From Chloroflexota bacterium (lineage in GTDB: Bacteria > Chloroflexota > Dormibacteria > Dormibacterales > Dormibacteraceae), in contig DMCH01000103.1 in assembly GCA_003446775.1 (NCBI GenBank), positions 1 to 27,752 of the forward strand: a stretch of 27,752 nucleotides of DNA. The letters run 5' to 3'. Both the position numbers and the translations under genes were made by a program. The notes below the pieces were generated by a model. That model was not told the origin of the DNA. It ran no database searches and worked only from the letters and a program-made list of their open reading frames with translations. Positions 1 to 7,886 of the stretch are shown piece by piece (position 1 is the stretch's first letter; every line of letters begins with the position of its first letter).

Positions 1-1044
1 AACGAGATCGGGGATTCCGAATCCTTTCTCGACACCGTCAAGGTCGACCTGTTCCAGGACGAGGTCTACGTCTTCACGCCCAAGGGCGACGTCCTCAACC
101 TGCCCGCTGACGCGACCCCGGTCGACTTCGCTTATCGAATCCACACCGAGGTCGGGCACCACTGCATCGGCGCCAAGGTCAACGGGCGCATGGTGCCGCT
201 CGACTACGAGCTGAAGAATGGCGAGATCGTCGAGATCCTGACGTCGAAAGGTCCGCACGGGCCGAGTCGCGACTGGCTCAACTTCGTCAAGAGCGCGTCG
301 GCGAAGGAGCGAATTCGCAAATGGTTCAAGAGCCAAAGCCGCGAGGAGAACGTGGCCAAGGGCCACGACCTTCTCGACAAGGAGCTCCACCGCATGCACA
401 GGGTCAGCCTCGCCGACCTGCCCGAGGTCAAGCTGGTCGACATCGCTGCGGCGCACAGGTTTCCGAACATCGACGACTTCCTGGCGGCCATCGGCTACGG
501 AGACCTGTCTCCACATTCGGTGGTCATGCGCATGTCGTTGACCTCGGATGTCGCGGGCGGGGACCTGCGCTCGATCCCGCTGATACCGAATGTGCAGCCG
601 GTCCCGCGCGTGCTGGTGCGCGGCGAAAAGGGGATCCTGACCAAGATCGCGCCGTGCTGCCAGCCGGTGCCAGGCGATGCCATCGTCGGCTACACGACCC
701 GCGGCCGCGGCGTGACCGTCCATCGCGCGGACTGCATAAATGCGGTCAATGCCCAGGACCAGGCCCGTGTCGTGCCGGTCGACTGGGACGCGGAGGCGAC
801 CCACATCTATCCGGTCGATATCAAGATCGAGGCGTGGGACCGCCAGGGGCTCCTGCGCGACATCGCCACAGTCGTAGCCGAGAACCGGGTCAACATGTCA
901 GCCCTCGAGGTGCACGTGTACGACGACAAAACGGCGGTCGTGTCGGCGACGGTCGAGATCGATTCCCTGGCGCAGCTCTCACGCCTGATGGAGAAGCTCG
1001 AAGGCGTGAAGGACGTGCACACGGTCGCGCGCGAGGCCGGCTGA
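1..1044 (+). CDS. rel: Bifunctional (p)ppGpp synthetase/hydrolase Rel, C-terminal part (5' truncated by window edge)
   Basis: The reading frame is open from base 1 and ends at TGA 1042-1044, giving 347 residues of the C-terminal regulatory half of a long RelA/SpoT homologue. Seen in order: a TGS domain (window codons about 18-80, with DEVYVFTPKG and the ATPVDFAYRIHTEVG stretch), a linker helix region, the conserved Cys/His zinc-finger-like segment (CC at 655-660, later His and Cys in VHRADC), and a C-terminal ACT domain (about codons 268-345). In the family this half senses ribosome and tRNA status and controls (p)ppGpp synthesis and hydrolysis. The catalytic HD and synthetase domains lie upstream of the window, so whether both are active cannot be seen. 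It is followed after 10 bases by the MBL-fold gene, probably in the same transcript. Confidence 0.95.
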   Translation, partial: NEIGDSESFLDTVKVDLFQDEVYVFTPKGDVLNLPADATPVDFAYRIHTEVGHHCIGAKVNGRMVPLDYELKNGEIVEILTSKGPHGPSRDWLNFVKSASAKERIRKWFKSQSREENVAKGHDLLDKELHRMHRVSLADLPEVKLVDIAAAHRFPNIDDFLAAIGYGDLSPHSVVMRMSLTSDVAGGDLRSIPLIPNVQPVPRVLVRGEKGILTKIAPCCQPVPGDAIVGYTTRGRGVTVHRADCINAVNAQDQARVVPVDWDAEATHIYPVDIKIEAWDRQGLLRDIATVVAENRVNMSALEVHVYDDKTAVVSATVEIDSLAQLSRLMEKLEGVKDVHTVAREAG

Positions 1045-1054
1045 AGTTTCCGTC

Positions 1055-1678
1055 TTGAGCGTCCGCATCACCGCCACCGCCGACCGCAGGTACGGCACCA
1101 ACTCGTACCTGGTGGAGGACGAGGACACGCGAGATGCGGTGGTGATCGACGCCAACTTCGAGCCCGAGCTGATGACGCGGCTGATCCGGGAGCGCGGTGC
1201 AAAAGTGAGGGCGATCCTGCTGACTCACACGGACGTCGACCACATCGCCGGCCTGGCGGACCTTTTGACAGAGCTCGGTCCGCTGCCGGTCGCGGTGCAT
1301 GACACCGAGCGCGACGTGCTGACCGAAGGCAAGCCGCTGCGCCACGAGTTTGCGATGCCGTCTACGCGCGTCGACAACGTGGTCAGCCTCATCGAGGGCC
1401 AACCGTTCCAGGCCGGCTCGCTCGAGTTCGAGGTTCTACACACGCCTGGCCATAGCCCAGGCGGGGTCACCCTTCGGATCGGCGATGCGCTGTTCACGGG
1501 CGACGCTCTGTTTGCGGGCTCCGTCGGCCGCTCTGACTTCCGCAACTCGAATGGCCGCGCTCTGCTCGAAGGCATCAAGACCAGGCTTCTTTCCCTGCCG
1601 GACGACCTGACCGTTTACAGCGGCCATGGGCCCGCGACGACCATCGGGCAGGAGCGCCGAACGAACCCTTTTCTCTAG
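1055..1678 (+). CDS. MBL-fold metallo-hydrolase, glyoxalase II/YcbL-like
   Basis: The 207-residue protein has the full single-domain metallo-beta-lactamase layout: THTDVDH (residues 57-63), HTPGHSPGG, GDALFAGSVGRSD and a C-terminal SGHGPATTIGQERRTNPFL-type tail that is characteristic of YcbL/hydroxyacylglutathione-hydrolase-like enzymes. The usual HxHxDH metal motif reads HxDxDH, because residue 60 is Asp instead of His. The start is TTG at 1055, chosen for its distance of 10 bases from rel and because the fold begins directly after it. The substrate is unknown; thioester hydrolysis is a family-level guess. An MBL gene beside rel is a recurring arrangement in Gram-positive-type genomes. The gene ends 3 bases from the converging tadC stop, with no obvious terminator between them. 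Confidence 0.88.
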   Translation: MSVRITATADRRYGTNSYLVEDEDTRDAVVIDANFEPELMTRLIRERGAKVRAILLTHTDVDHIAGLADLLTELGPLPVAVHDTERDVLTEGKPLRHEFAMPSTRVDNVVSLIEGQPFQAGSLEFEVLHTPGHSPGGVTLRIGDALFTGDALFAGSVGRSDFRNSNGRALLEGIKTRLLSLPDDLTVYSGHGPATTIGQERRTNPFL

Positions 1679-1681
1679 TCC

Positions 1682-2614
1682 TTAGTGGCGGGACTGGATG
1701 GTGAGCACGACCAGCAGGGCGGGGCCGAGGATGATCAGCCACAAAGTCGGGAAGACGCAGCCGACGGTGGGGAGGAGGATCTTCAACGATGCGCGTGCGG
1801 CCTCGACGCGGATCTTCAGCCGGCGCTTGACGCGCATCTGTGCCGCATGCGCCGCGATGGTCCGCGCGATGGGCACGCCTGTGCGCTCCGCGTGGAGGAT
1901 CGAGCGGATCAGGGCGACGAAGTCCTCGATCCCGGTCGCTTCCGCCATCTCCTCCAGCGCGTCGGCCCGAGGCCTGCCCAGCTCGATCTCTCGCAGCGCG
2001 CGCGCGACCAGGAGCGTCAGCGGGCCTTCCTGGTGGCGGACGAGCTGTTCTGCGGCGCGATCCAGGCCCAGGCCCGCCTCCATGCTGATGGCGATCACAT
2101 CGAGCGCGTTGGGGAGCGCGGCCTCGATCTCCGCCCGCCGCTCCCGGACGAGCTGGTTGAGCCAGGCGATCGGCAGGTAGAAGCCGAGCGCGAGCCCGAG
2201 CACCAGAAAGATCACGAGGGCGACTGTGGAGCCGATCAGCACGCCCAGGCCTACGCCGATGGTTCCTAGCGCGGCCGCTGAAGCGATGCGGATCGTCTGC
2301 ACCCCCGCGGGGTCCAGCCCCAACGGGTTCCCCGCGAAATCGAGCTGGCGCTGGAAGTTGGCGGCCTGGCCGGCAGGCGTCACCCGCTTCATCTGCTTGC
2401 TGAACCAGGACCGAATCGGTGAGGTCAGTCGCTCGCCCAGCGGCTTTTCGAGCGCCAGCGCGATCGCGCTCTGACCGAGGCCGAGCTCCTGGCGGGCCAA
2501 TCTCTGCCGCGCGAGGGAGGCGGCGTCGCCGGTGCGCGTGCTCCTGACTCCTGTGGCGACCAGCCAGACGCCGACAGCGGCGGCCAGCCCCACGATGATA
2601 GGTATTACGCTCAC
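1682..2614 (-). CDS. tadC: TadC-like inner-membrane platform protein of the Tad pilus
   Basis: A 310-residue protein of the type II secretion F (GspF/TadC) family. It has an N-terminal membrane segment, a pair of central hydrophobic segments (around residues 110-155), a cytoplasmic T2SSF domain (LPNALDVIAISMEAGLGL onward) and a C-terminal membrane helix (LWLIILGPALLVVLTIQ). TadB and TadC together form the platform that couples the CpaF/TadA ATPase to pilin assembly. The start is GTG 2614-2612, giving a GTGA overlap with the tadB stop; an in-frame ATG further upstream would lie deep inside tadB. It is the last gene of the minus-strand Tad operon. Confidence 0.93.
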   Translation of the reverse strand: MSVIPIIVGLAAAVGVWLVATGVRSTRTGDAASLARQRLARQELGLGQSAIALALEKPLGERLTSPIRSWFSKQMKRVTPAGQAANFQRQLDFAGNPLGLDPAGVQTIRIASAAALGTIGVGLGVLIGSTVALVIFLVLGLALGFYLPIAWLNQLVRERRAEIEAALPNALDVIAISMEAGLGLDRAAEQLVRHQEGPLTLLVARALREIELGRPRADALEEMAEATGIEDFVALIRSILHAERTGVPIARTIAAHAAQMRVKRRLKIRVEAARASLKILLPTVGCVFPTLWLIILGPALLVVLTIQSRH

Positions 2615-3561
2615 GCGATCGCCGTCATGCGCCTGATGATCACGTTGCCGATCACCAACAGCCCCGCGCACAAACCGAGGATCACCCACCCGAGCGGGTT
2701 GACGAACATGGGCCGGAAATAATCCGGCACGATGAAAAACAAGAACGTCGCCACGACCAGCGGGAGGAGCGTGATGAGCAAGCTCGACGCCCTCGATTGA
2801 GCGGTCGCGGCCATGATCTCCTCGCGCATCTCTGCCCGCTGCCGCATGGTGTCGGCGAGGGTGGTGAGGATGGCGGGCAGGTCGCCGCCGACGGCGTGCT
2901 GAATGGTGATCACCATCACCATCAGCCGGAGGTCGGTGCTGCCCATCCGCTTGACCATGTTGGAAAGCGCGCTCTCGACCGAGGCCCCGAGCTCGACCTC
3001 GCGCTGCGCGAGGCGGAACTCCTCGGATACCGGCGGGCCCGCATTCTCGGTCACGGCTCCGAGGGATTGCGAGACGGACTGGCCCGCCTTCATGGAATTG
3101 GCGATCAGCTCCATGGCGCGCGGGAGCCCCGCTTCGAACTTGCCCAGCCGATGGCCGCGGCGGTTGCGGAGGTAAAGGGCGGGGAGGACGTAGCCGACGA
3201 CGGCGAGGACGGGTACCGCCAGGTTGACCCCGAAGCGCGTGAAGGCGATCAGCGCGAACGCCAGCGCGACGCCGACCTGCAGGATCCGGAACTCGTACGG
3301 GCGCAGCGCCAGGTCGGCGCTGGCGAGGTCCGCGGCCAGCGGATTGGGAGCCTGCTGGGCGGCGATCCAGACGGGTGCTCCGGTGGGCTCGAACCGGCGC
3401 CGCAACTGCTCCCTGACATCGGCCAGCGTGCGATACGTGACACGAGCGCTCGGGCTGCTGTCGGCCTCGATGTTGGCGCGGTTGCGCGTGACGATGCCGT
3501 ACATGACGAGAATCACCCCGAGCGCGGCTGCGACCGACACGACCACGACCGTCAGCGGCAT
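2611..3561 (-). CDS. tadB: TadB-like inner-membrane platform protein of the Tad pilus
   Basis: 316 residues, T2SSF/TadB family. There is an N-terminal membrane helix (residues about 3-22), a soluble linker, two central helices near residues 92-130, the cytoplasmic T2SSF domain (LPRAMELIANSMKAGQS through the QHAVGGDLPAILTTLADTMRQR motif), and two C-terminal helices (SSLLITLLPLVVATFLFFIV; VILGLCAGLLVIGNVI). The GGDL...L..L...MR block is typical of TadB. ATG start at 3561; the stop overlaps the tadC GTG. It lies 22 bases downstream of the CpaB gene in the same operon and is the partner of TadC. Confidence 0.93.
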   Translation of the reverse strand: MPLTVVVVSVAAALGVILVMYGIVTRNRANIEADSSPSARVTYRTLADVREQLRRRFEPTGAPVWIAAQQAPNPLAADLASADLALRPYEFRILQVGVALAFALIAFTRFGVNLAVPVLAVVGYVLPALYLRNRRGHRLGKFEAGLPRAMELIANSMKAGQSVSQSLGAVTENAGPPVSEEFRLAQREVELGASVESALSNMVKRMGSTDLRLMVMVITIQHAVGGDLPAILTTLADTMRQRAEMREEIMAATAQSRASSLLITLLPLVVATFLFFIVPDYFRPMFVNPLGWVILGLCAGLLVIGNVIIRRMTAIA

Positions 3562-3583
3562 GGCTACTCGTTCACGGGACGGA

Positions 3584-4381
3584 TCACTTTATCGTCGATG
3601 ACGTGAAGCTCCATTTCTTGTCCACGTCCTTTGGTCCGACCCCGCCTGCCGAAGCGAGGGTGGGGCAGTTCGAGTCGGGCTGAGTCGGCGCCGTCCCGTA
3701 ATCCTTGTACGACTCCAGCGTGTATTTGAGGATCGCGTTGTTGAGCAACCAGTACATGTACTCGGAGTCGCACGCGGTCATCAGCACTGTAAGGCTGCTC
3801 GTCAGCTGCGCGGCCGCATTGGTGGCCGAGGCCGGCCCCACCCTGATGACGTAGAGGTTCTTGAACACTGTCCGCACGACCGACACGCCCGGAGTGGCCC
3901 CGAAGACAGAGGTGTTGATGGTGGCGAGCACCGCGATGCGGTCGCCGACCTGCACGTAGCCGCCCACGCCCACCAGTTCGGAGGTCGGCACCTGGACGGC
4001 GACAAAGCCTTGCGGGATGGGCAGGTACGTGACGTCGCTGCTGCTGAGCACGTCTGGCGACTCCGCGATCAGGTTCGCGGTGATGGGAGCGTCGGCCGGG
4101 ATGTCAACTCGGGCGCCTTTGCCCTCAACCGCTTTGACGTCATAGAACGCCAGCTTTGGAACTGGCGTGATCACGGCCATCGTCAGGTCGGAGGCCTGGA
4201 TCTGAGTGCGGGCGCTGATGGCGTTTTTGGCCACCACCACTTTCGTGCCGATGGCTGCTGACGAGAAAAAGTAAGGCAGGCTGGCGACTCCCGCGGCGGT
4301 CGCAAATGCGAGGACGGCGAGGACGGTCCCGATGATGATGTAGGTCCGGCCGCGTCGCGACCGCCTCATCTCAGAAGACAT
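3584..4381 (-). CDS. cpaB: CpaB/RcpC-family Flp pilus assembly protein with SAF domain
   Basis: 265 residues with a basic N-terminus (RRSRRGR), one membrane helix (about 14-36), then a SAF-like domain (VVVAKNAISARTQIQASDL, about 47-110) and the RcpC/CpaB region (YLPIPQGFVAVQVPTSELVGVGGYVQVGDRIAVLATI). In diderm bacteria CpaB works at the pilus channel with the secretin. No secretin is encoded here, so in this organism it may instead act on the cell-wall side of the membrane. Start ATG 4381; an internal Met at residue 5 is an alternative. An 81-base gap with a hairpin separates it from the TadG-like gene upstream. Confidence 0.9.
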   Translation of the reverse strand: MSSEMRRSRRGRTYIIIGTVLAVLAFATAAGVASLPYFFSSAAIGTKVVVAKNAISARTQIQASDLTMAVITPVPKLAFYDVKAVEGKGARVDIPADAPITANLIAESPDVLSSSDVTYLPIPQGFVAVQVPTSELVGVGGYVQVGDRIAVLATINTSVFGATPGVSVVRTVFKNLYVIRVGPASATNAAAQLTSSLTVLMTACDSEYMYWLLNNAILKYTLESYKDYGTAPTQPDSNCPTLASAGGVGPKDVDKKWSFTSSTIK

Positions 4382-4429
4382 GTGACGGGCTCAGTGGGGC
4401 GTTAAGTGGGTGTTTCACGTGGCGATTCA

Positions 4430-4462
4430 CGGTGCACATGATGCGCGAAGTGCACCGGTTTT
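4430..4462 (+). terminator. Hairpin with T-run on the plus strand, directly after the TadG-like stop
   Basis: Perfect 8-base arms CGGTGCAC (4430-4437) and GTGCACCG (4450-4457) enclose a 12-base loop and are followed on the plus strand by GTTTTTC. Read on the plus strand this has the form of a rho-independent terminator; read along the Tad operon (minus strand) the hairpin is preceded by an A-run and lacks a trailing U-run. No plus-strand gene ends here, so it may block antisense transcripts, or serve as an mRNA stability hairpin between the TadG-like gene and cpaB. Confidence 0.5.
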
Positions 4463-6715
4463 TCATTCGATCAGGATCGCTTCGACGGTAGCAGTGCTGA
4501 TCCCGTAGTCGCTCCCGACCCCGATCCCGGCACCCAGAGCGGCCGAGATCGAAAGCGTGCCACAGGCCAGGGCGCCGTCGATCGTACTGGTCCCGTTGAT
4601 GGCGTACGTGCAGGCGCCGGACCAGTCGATCGTGCCCAGGAGCCAGGCACGCACGGCCGTGCCCGTCAGCGCAATCTGCCCCGTGGCGACGGCCGGCTCG
4701 TAAATGAGCAGGTTCTGGCAGGCCCGGTCGCCGGCAGGGCACCACGAACCGGAGCAGCTCGTGTCCTGGGTTCCAGTCGCCGGGGGAGCCTGCGAGCAAG
4801 GTGCCGCGAACCAGGTATTGCCGCCCAGCGGGGCGAGTGGATCGGCGAGTGCGTTGGGCGGGCAGACCGAGATCGAGCATGGCGTCGACCCGAACTGGCA
4901 CGGCGCGGCGCAGCCGGAGCTCGACCCGGCAGGCAAGATCGGCGACGAAGAAGAGATCTTGCCGGGGTAGTTGGAATTATTATACAAGAAGTTCTCGTTG
5001 CCGGCGGCGGTGCTCCCCAACACCTCGAGGCAGAGATACGCCCCGCCTGGGATGGTCACGGCTGCTGCCGATGCGGGAGACGTCACCGCATTGCCCCCGG
5101 TTCCGGAGAAATCGGGTAGCGGAACGGCCCACGAGATCAGGTTGGTCGCACCGGTCGGCGCTGCGCAGGGAGTGGCGACGCTGTAGTAGAGCGTGACCGT
5201 CGCGTTGATCGTCCGGCCCCCGTTGCTAGAGTAAGTGAGCGTGTAGATGGTGCCGGCCGGAACCGTCTGAGCGCCGGCGTTGGAGGTCGTCTCCGACCAG
5301 ATGTCCGAGTCCACGGTCGGGGTGTATTTGACACTTTGCTGTCCGGTGCTCGGATCTGTCGCCTGCAGGTGGCATCCGGGCGCCTTGCAGTCCGCGGTCC
5401 CCTCCAGCCAGAAGGTAGAAGGTCCGCTGCCGCCGGGCGTGCATGTCCCCGCGGAGAAGCCGGCCGCGTTGACGAATTCCAGCGTGACGTCGCGCCCCAG
5501 CAGGGTCGAGCTGTTCAGGCATAAGCCACCACCCCCAGCAAACCCAGAGCCGTTGAAGTAGAAGAAGCCCGCGTCAAGGACGGCTAGCTTGCTGTCCAGC
5601 AGCGAGGGGTTCAGGTAGCCGTAACAGCTGGGCTTGAAGTGGTAGTACCCGCTGGCATCCTTGACCGGGGCTGGAGCGAGACCGGTGCCGACGGTGACCC
5701 CGCCCACGACGATGTTGGGGTAGACGCCGCCGGCTGAACAGGCCGCGCCCCCGGTCCCCTGCAGGGTCGCGATGGCGACCGCGTCCGTGTTGGGGTCCGG
5801 GGGCAGCAAGGTCGAACGCGCGAAGACCGGCTGCGCTGCCACTCCCGCCGCGCACGGATTCGGGTCGATCGCCGCGCCGCCGGCCGACAGGAGCTGGCTG
5901 GTCCCGGTAGTCCCGCAAGCCGGCGTGAGGTGGCCGGATACCTCGGAGCCATCGGCGCAGACGGCATTGCTGGAACCTGAGTTCAGCCCGGGGGCACAGG
6001 CGCCGCCGCCGCCGACCCAGCTCTGTCCGTCGGCGTATACGCGGACGTTGCCCAGGCTGGAGTAAGTCCCCGACGCAGCGTCGAAGCGGGAATGCGCGTA
6101 CAGCGCGCACGTGCCGCTGATGGCAATCGCGTTCTGCGCCAGCACGTCGCCGCCCACGTTGACCTGGCCGCCTCCGCATGTGAGCGAAGTGGCCGAGATG
6201 GCGGGTACGGAACCTGGCAGCGCTTGCGCGACCGCCCGGCGAGTCACGGTCGTGTTGGTGGTCCCCAACTCCGCCCCGAAGGAGATGGGAAGCGCCAACG
6301 TCAGGATCACCTCGACCTGCTGCTGGTGCGCCCTGTATGGGTAGTTGTAAGTCGCGCTGAGCCCCCCGCCAAAGAAGTCGGTGCCTTTGTAAGGCGTGGC
6401 GCAGGTGCCGGCCGCTACGGCGTAGGGACCGAGCTTGGTTCGCCGCGTGGCCAGGAAGTCGTCCCCCTCCTTGAGCACCACATTGGCCTTGGTCGAGTCG
6501 CAGCTGGTGCCGATCGTCAAGGCGGAGTCCAGCGCGGTCGAGTCGGCGAGCTCCTGGAGCTGGTTCTTCTGCCACTCGACCGATCCGGCGAGGAGGATCA
6601 ACGCCGCCGAGCCGATCAGCGCCAGGAGGGCGACCGCCACCAGCACCATCACTTGGCCTCCCTCTCCCCTATGGGGAGAGGGTCGGGGAGCGGGGCGTGA
6701 GTTGGCGTTAGCCAT
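4463..6715 (-). CDS. Large TadG-like pilus-associated protein (TadE/G N-terminal domain plus long secreted region)
   Basis: 750 residues from ATG 6715, which overlaps the previous stop by one base (TGATG). Residues 1-20 are a Pro/Arg-rich leader, followed by GQVMVLVAVALLALIGSAALILLAG (one membrane helix) and the amphipathic VEWQKNQLQELADSTALDSAL segment that marks the Tad/TadG domain. The rest (about residues 70-750) is a long exported region rich in Gly, Ser, Thr, Ala and Cys, with a beta-strand character and no recognisable enzymatic motif; the many cysteines suggest disulfides outside the cell. TadG proteins are minor pilus or envelope-linked components. The size is above that of typical TadE/F and a surface or tip-adhesin role is only inferred. 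The leader contains a perfect palindrome in the DNA. Confidence 0.82.
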   Translation of the reverse strand: MANANSRPAPRPSPHRGEGGQVMVLVAVALLALIGSAALILLAGSVEWQKNQLQELADSTALDSALTIGTSCDSTKANVVLKEGDDFLATRRTKLGPYAVAAGTCATPYKGTDFFGGGLSATYNYPYRAHQQQVEVILTLALPISFGAELGTTNTTVTRRAVAQALPGSVPAISATSLTCGGGQVNVGGDVLAQNAIAISGTCALYAHSRFDAASGTYSSLGNVRVYADGQSWVGGGGACAPGLNSGSSNAVCADGSEVSGHLTPACGTTGTSQLLSAGGAAIDPNPCAAGVAAQPVFARSTLLPPDPNTDAVAIATLQGTGGAACSAGGVYPNIVVGGVTVGTGLAPAPVKDASGYYHFKPSCYGYLNPSLLDSKLAVLDAGFFYFNGSGFAGGGGLCLNSSTLLGRDVTLEFVNAAGFSAGTCTPGGSGPSTFWLEGTADCKAPGCHLQATDPSTGQQSVKYTPTVDSDIWSETTSNAGAQTVPAGTIYTLTYSSNGGRTINATVTLYYSVATPCAAPTGATNLISWAVPLPDFSGTGGNAVTSPASAAAVTIPGGAYLCLEVLGSTAAGNENFLYNNSNYPGKISSSSPILPAGSSSGCAAPCQFGSTPCSISVCPPNALADPLAPLGGNTWFAAPCSQAPPATGTQDTSCSGSWCPAGDRACQNLLIYEPAVATGQIALTGTAVRAWLLGTIDWSGACTYAINGTSTIDGALACGTLSISAALGAGIGVGSDYGISTATVEAILIE
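6660..6682. repeat. REP-like perfect palindrome inside the TadG-like leader
   Basis: Arms CCCTCTCCCC (6660-6669) and GGGGAGAGGG (6673-6682) are perfectly complementary around a 3-base TAT loop. The sequence type (CCCTCTCCCC...GGGGAGAGGG) resembles widespread REP-like intergenic palindromes, but here it is translated as part of the leader of the TadG-like protein. Confidence 0.7.
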
Positions 6716-7398
6716 CAGAACTCCATCCGCTCCACGGACTGCGAGTCGAACGTGATCGCTGCCGGCAGCCCGAGCAAATGCGCGAGGACGGGCTGCCAGC
6801 TGAGCTTCAGGTCGACCACGACGCGCTGATGCCCGGGCGTGCGCACATAGGCGCCGTTGGCGGCGGCGCAGGTCGGGCAGCTCCACCGAGGATTGGGGTT
6901 GCCGGCCGTCGAATCGATCTCATAGATGAAGACATAGACGGTGTTGTTGACGGTCGCGCCGGTCAGGGCGATGGTGCCCGGCTGGGTCGGATCCGCGTTC
7001 GGGGTGTAGGTTCCGTAGGACGGAGCTGAGCCGATGGCGGTCGAATCCAGATATGTGACCTGCACGCCCAGCGGGTCGAGCAGGTGGGCGCTCTTGACCA
7101 GTGCGGTCAATGAACACGGGGTGGCCAGTGCTGTGCAGGCCGGCGGCAGGTTGTTGGACCCGCTGTAGTCGACGAGGGCTGCCTGCCGGGCGGTGTCTCG
7201 CGATGCCCCTTCGAGCAACGTGTACAGAAGGAGCCCTCGACCGAGGTCCACGGTGGCTCCGATGATGAGCAGCAGCACCGGCGCGATCAGCGCGAACTCC
7301 ACTAGTGCCTGCCCTGGGCTCCCCACCATGTGGGGAGCTCCCCGCCGCGGAGCGCCGGGGTGAGGGGACGGACACTTTTGTATGCGGTGGCCGTTCAC
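6715..7398 (-). CDS. TadE-like pseudopilin
   Basis: 227 residues if started at GTG 7398, which forms a GTGA overlap with the preceding tadE stop; ATG 7329 (with GGGGAG upstream) would give a short leader MVGSPG and is a credible alternative. The hallmark is GQALVEFALIAPVLLLIIGATVDLGRG: a Gly-Gln processing site with Glu at +5 and Phe at +6, as in prepilin-peptidase-processed TadE proteins, followed by one membrane helix. The amphipathic LLEGASRDTARQAAL segment is also typical. The exported part carries several Cys (including a CPTC motif). It lies between the other tadE and the TadG-like gene, all on one transcript. Confidence 0.85.
   Translation of the reverse strand: MNGHRIQKCPSPHPGAPRRGAPHMVGSPGQALVEFALIAPVLLLIIGATVDLGRGLLLYTLLEGASRDTARQAALVDYSGSNNLPPACTALATPCSLTALVKSAHLLDPLGVQVTYLDSTAIGSAPSYGTYTPNADPTQPGTIALTGATVNNTVYVFIYEIDSTAGNPNPRWSCPTCAAANGAYVRTPGHQRVVVDLKLSWQPVLAHLLGLPAAITFDSQSVERMEF
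7318..7360. repeat. REP-like palindromic element at the start of the second tadE
   Basis: GCTCCCCAC (7318-7326) and GTGGGGAGC (7330-7338) form a perfect 9-bp stem around a CAT loop, next to a second imperfect GC stem (CCCCG at 7340-7344 with CGGGG at 7356-7360). It covers the ATG at 7329 and the region just before the Gly-Gln processing site, the same relative place as the palindrome in the TadG-like gene. Confidence 0.65.
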
Positions 7399-7886
7399 CA
7401 GGACGTGGTCGTCTTGCTCGAACCAGTGAGGGTGACCAGGCCGCCAAGCAGGTTGAGGTCGTTGAATCCGTAGTAGACGTAGACGTCGACCTCCGAGTGG
7501 GCCTGGAGGTTGGCGCTGCCGGCGCAGTCGACGCTCGCGCCGCAGTAAACGGCCACCACCGCCTGGCCGCCGGCGGGGACGGTGTAGTCCACGCCCGGCC
7601 TGGGCGGGACTACAGGGGCCTGTGTCGCGCAGCTGACGTTCGTGGTCACCGCGGCGAGGTCGGCTTTGATCAGGTTGCACATCGCTGTGATCCCCGGACC
7701 GTTGGTGGTGGCGGTCTTGCCGGCGACGTATCGAGCGCCGTCGCGCGCAGCGTCGGACACCGCGACGGCATACGAGTAGCCGCGGCCGAGCTCGAGGACG
7801 CCCGCCACCACCAGGATCAGGATCGGCAGCGCGATCGCGAACTCGACCAGCGCTTGTCCCTGTGTGCGACCGCGGCGGCTACCCAT
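7395..7886 (-). CDS. tadE: TadE-like pseudopilin
   Basis: 163 residues, start ATG 7886 inside the last 8 bases of the CpaE gene. The leader MGSRRGRTQG is followed by QALVEFAIALPILILVVAGVLELGRG: processing after Gly10, Glu at +5, Phe at +6, then a membrane helix. The segment YAVAVSDAARDGARYVAG matches the conserved TadE amphipathic region. The exported domain has several cysteines. TadE proteins are minor pilins processed by the Tad prepilin peptidase (TadV/CpaA), which is not encoded in this window. Confidence 0.92.
   Translation of the reverse strand: MGSRRGRTQGQALVEFAIALPILILVVAGVLELGRGYSYAVAVSDAARDGARYVAGKTATTNGPGITAMCNLIKADLAAVTTNVSCATQAPVVPPRPGVDYTVPAGGQAVVAVYCGASVDCAGSANLQAHSEVDVYVYYGFNDLNLLGGLVTLTGSSKTTTSW

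Noticed and set aside
2329..2343. A 15-base match (TCCCCGCGAAATCGA) to palindrome B inside tadC
   Set aside because: The second arm is missing and the bases encode a sensible stretch of TadC (FAGNPLG), so it is most likely chance.
5574..6575. Long Arg-rich minus-strand frame overlapping the TadG-like gene
   Set aside because: It is an out-of-frame shadow with GC-driven Arg/Gly/Pro composition and no domain.
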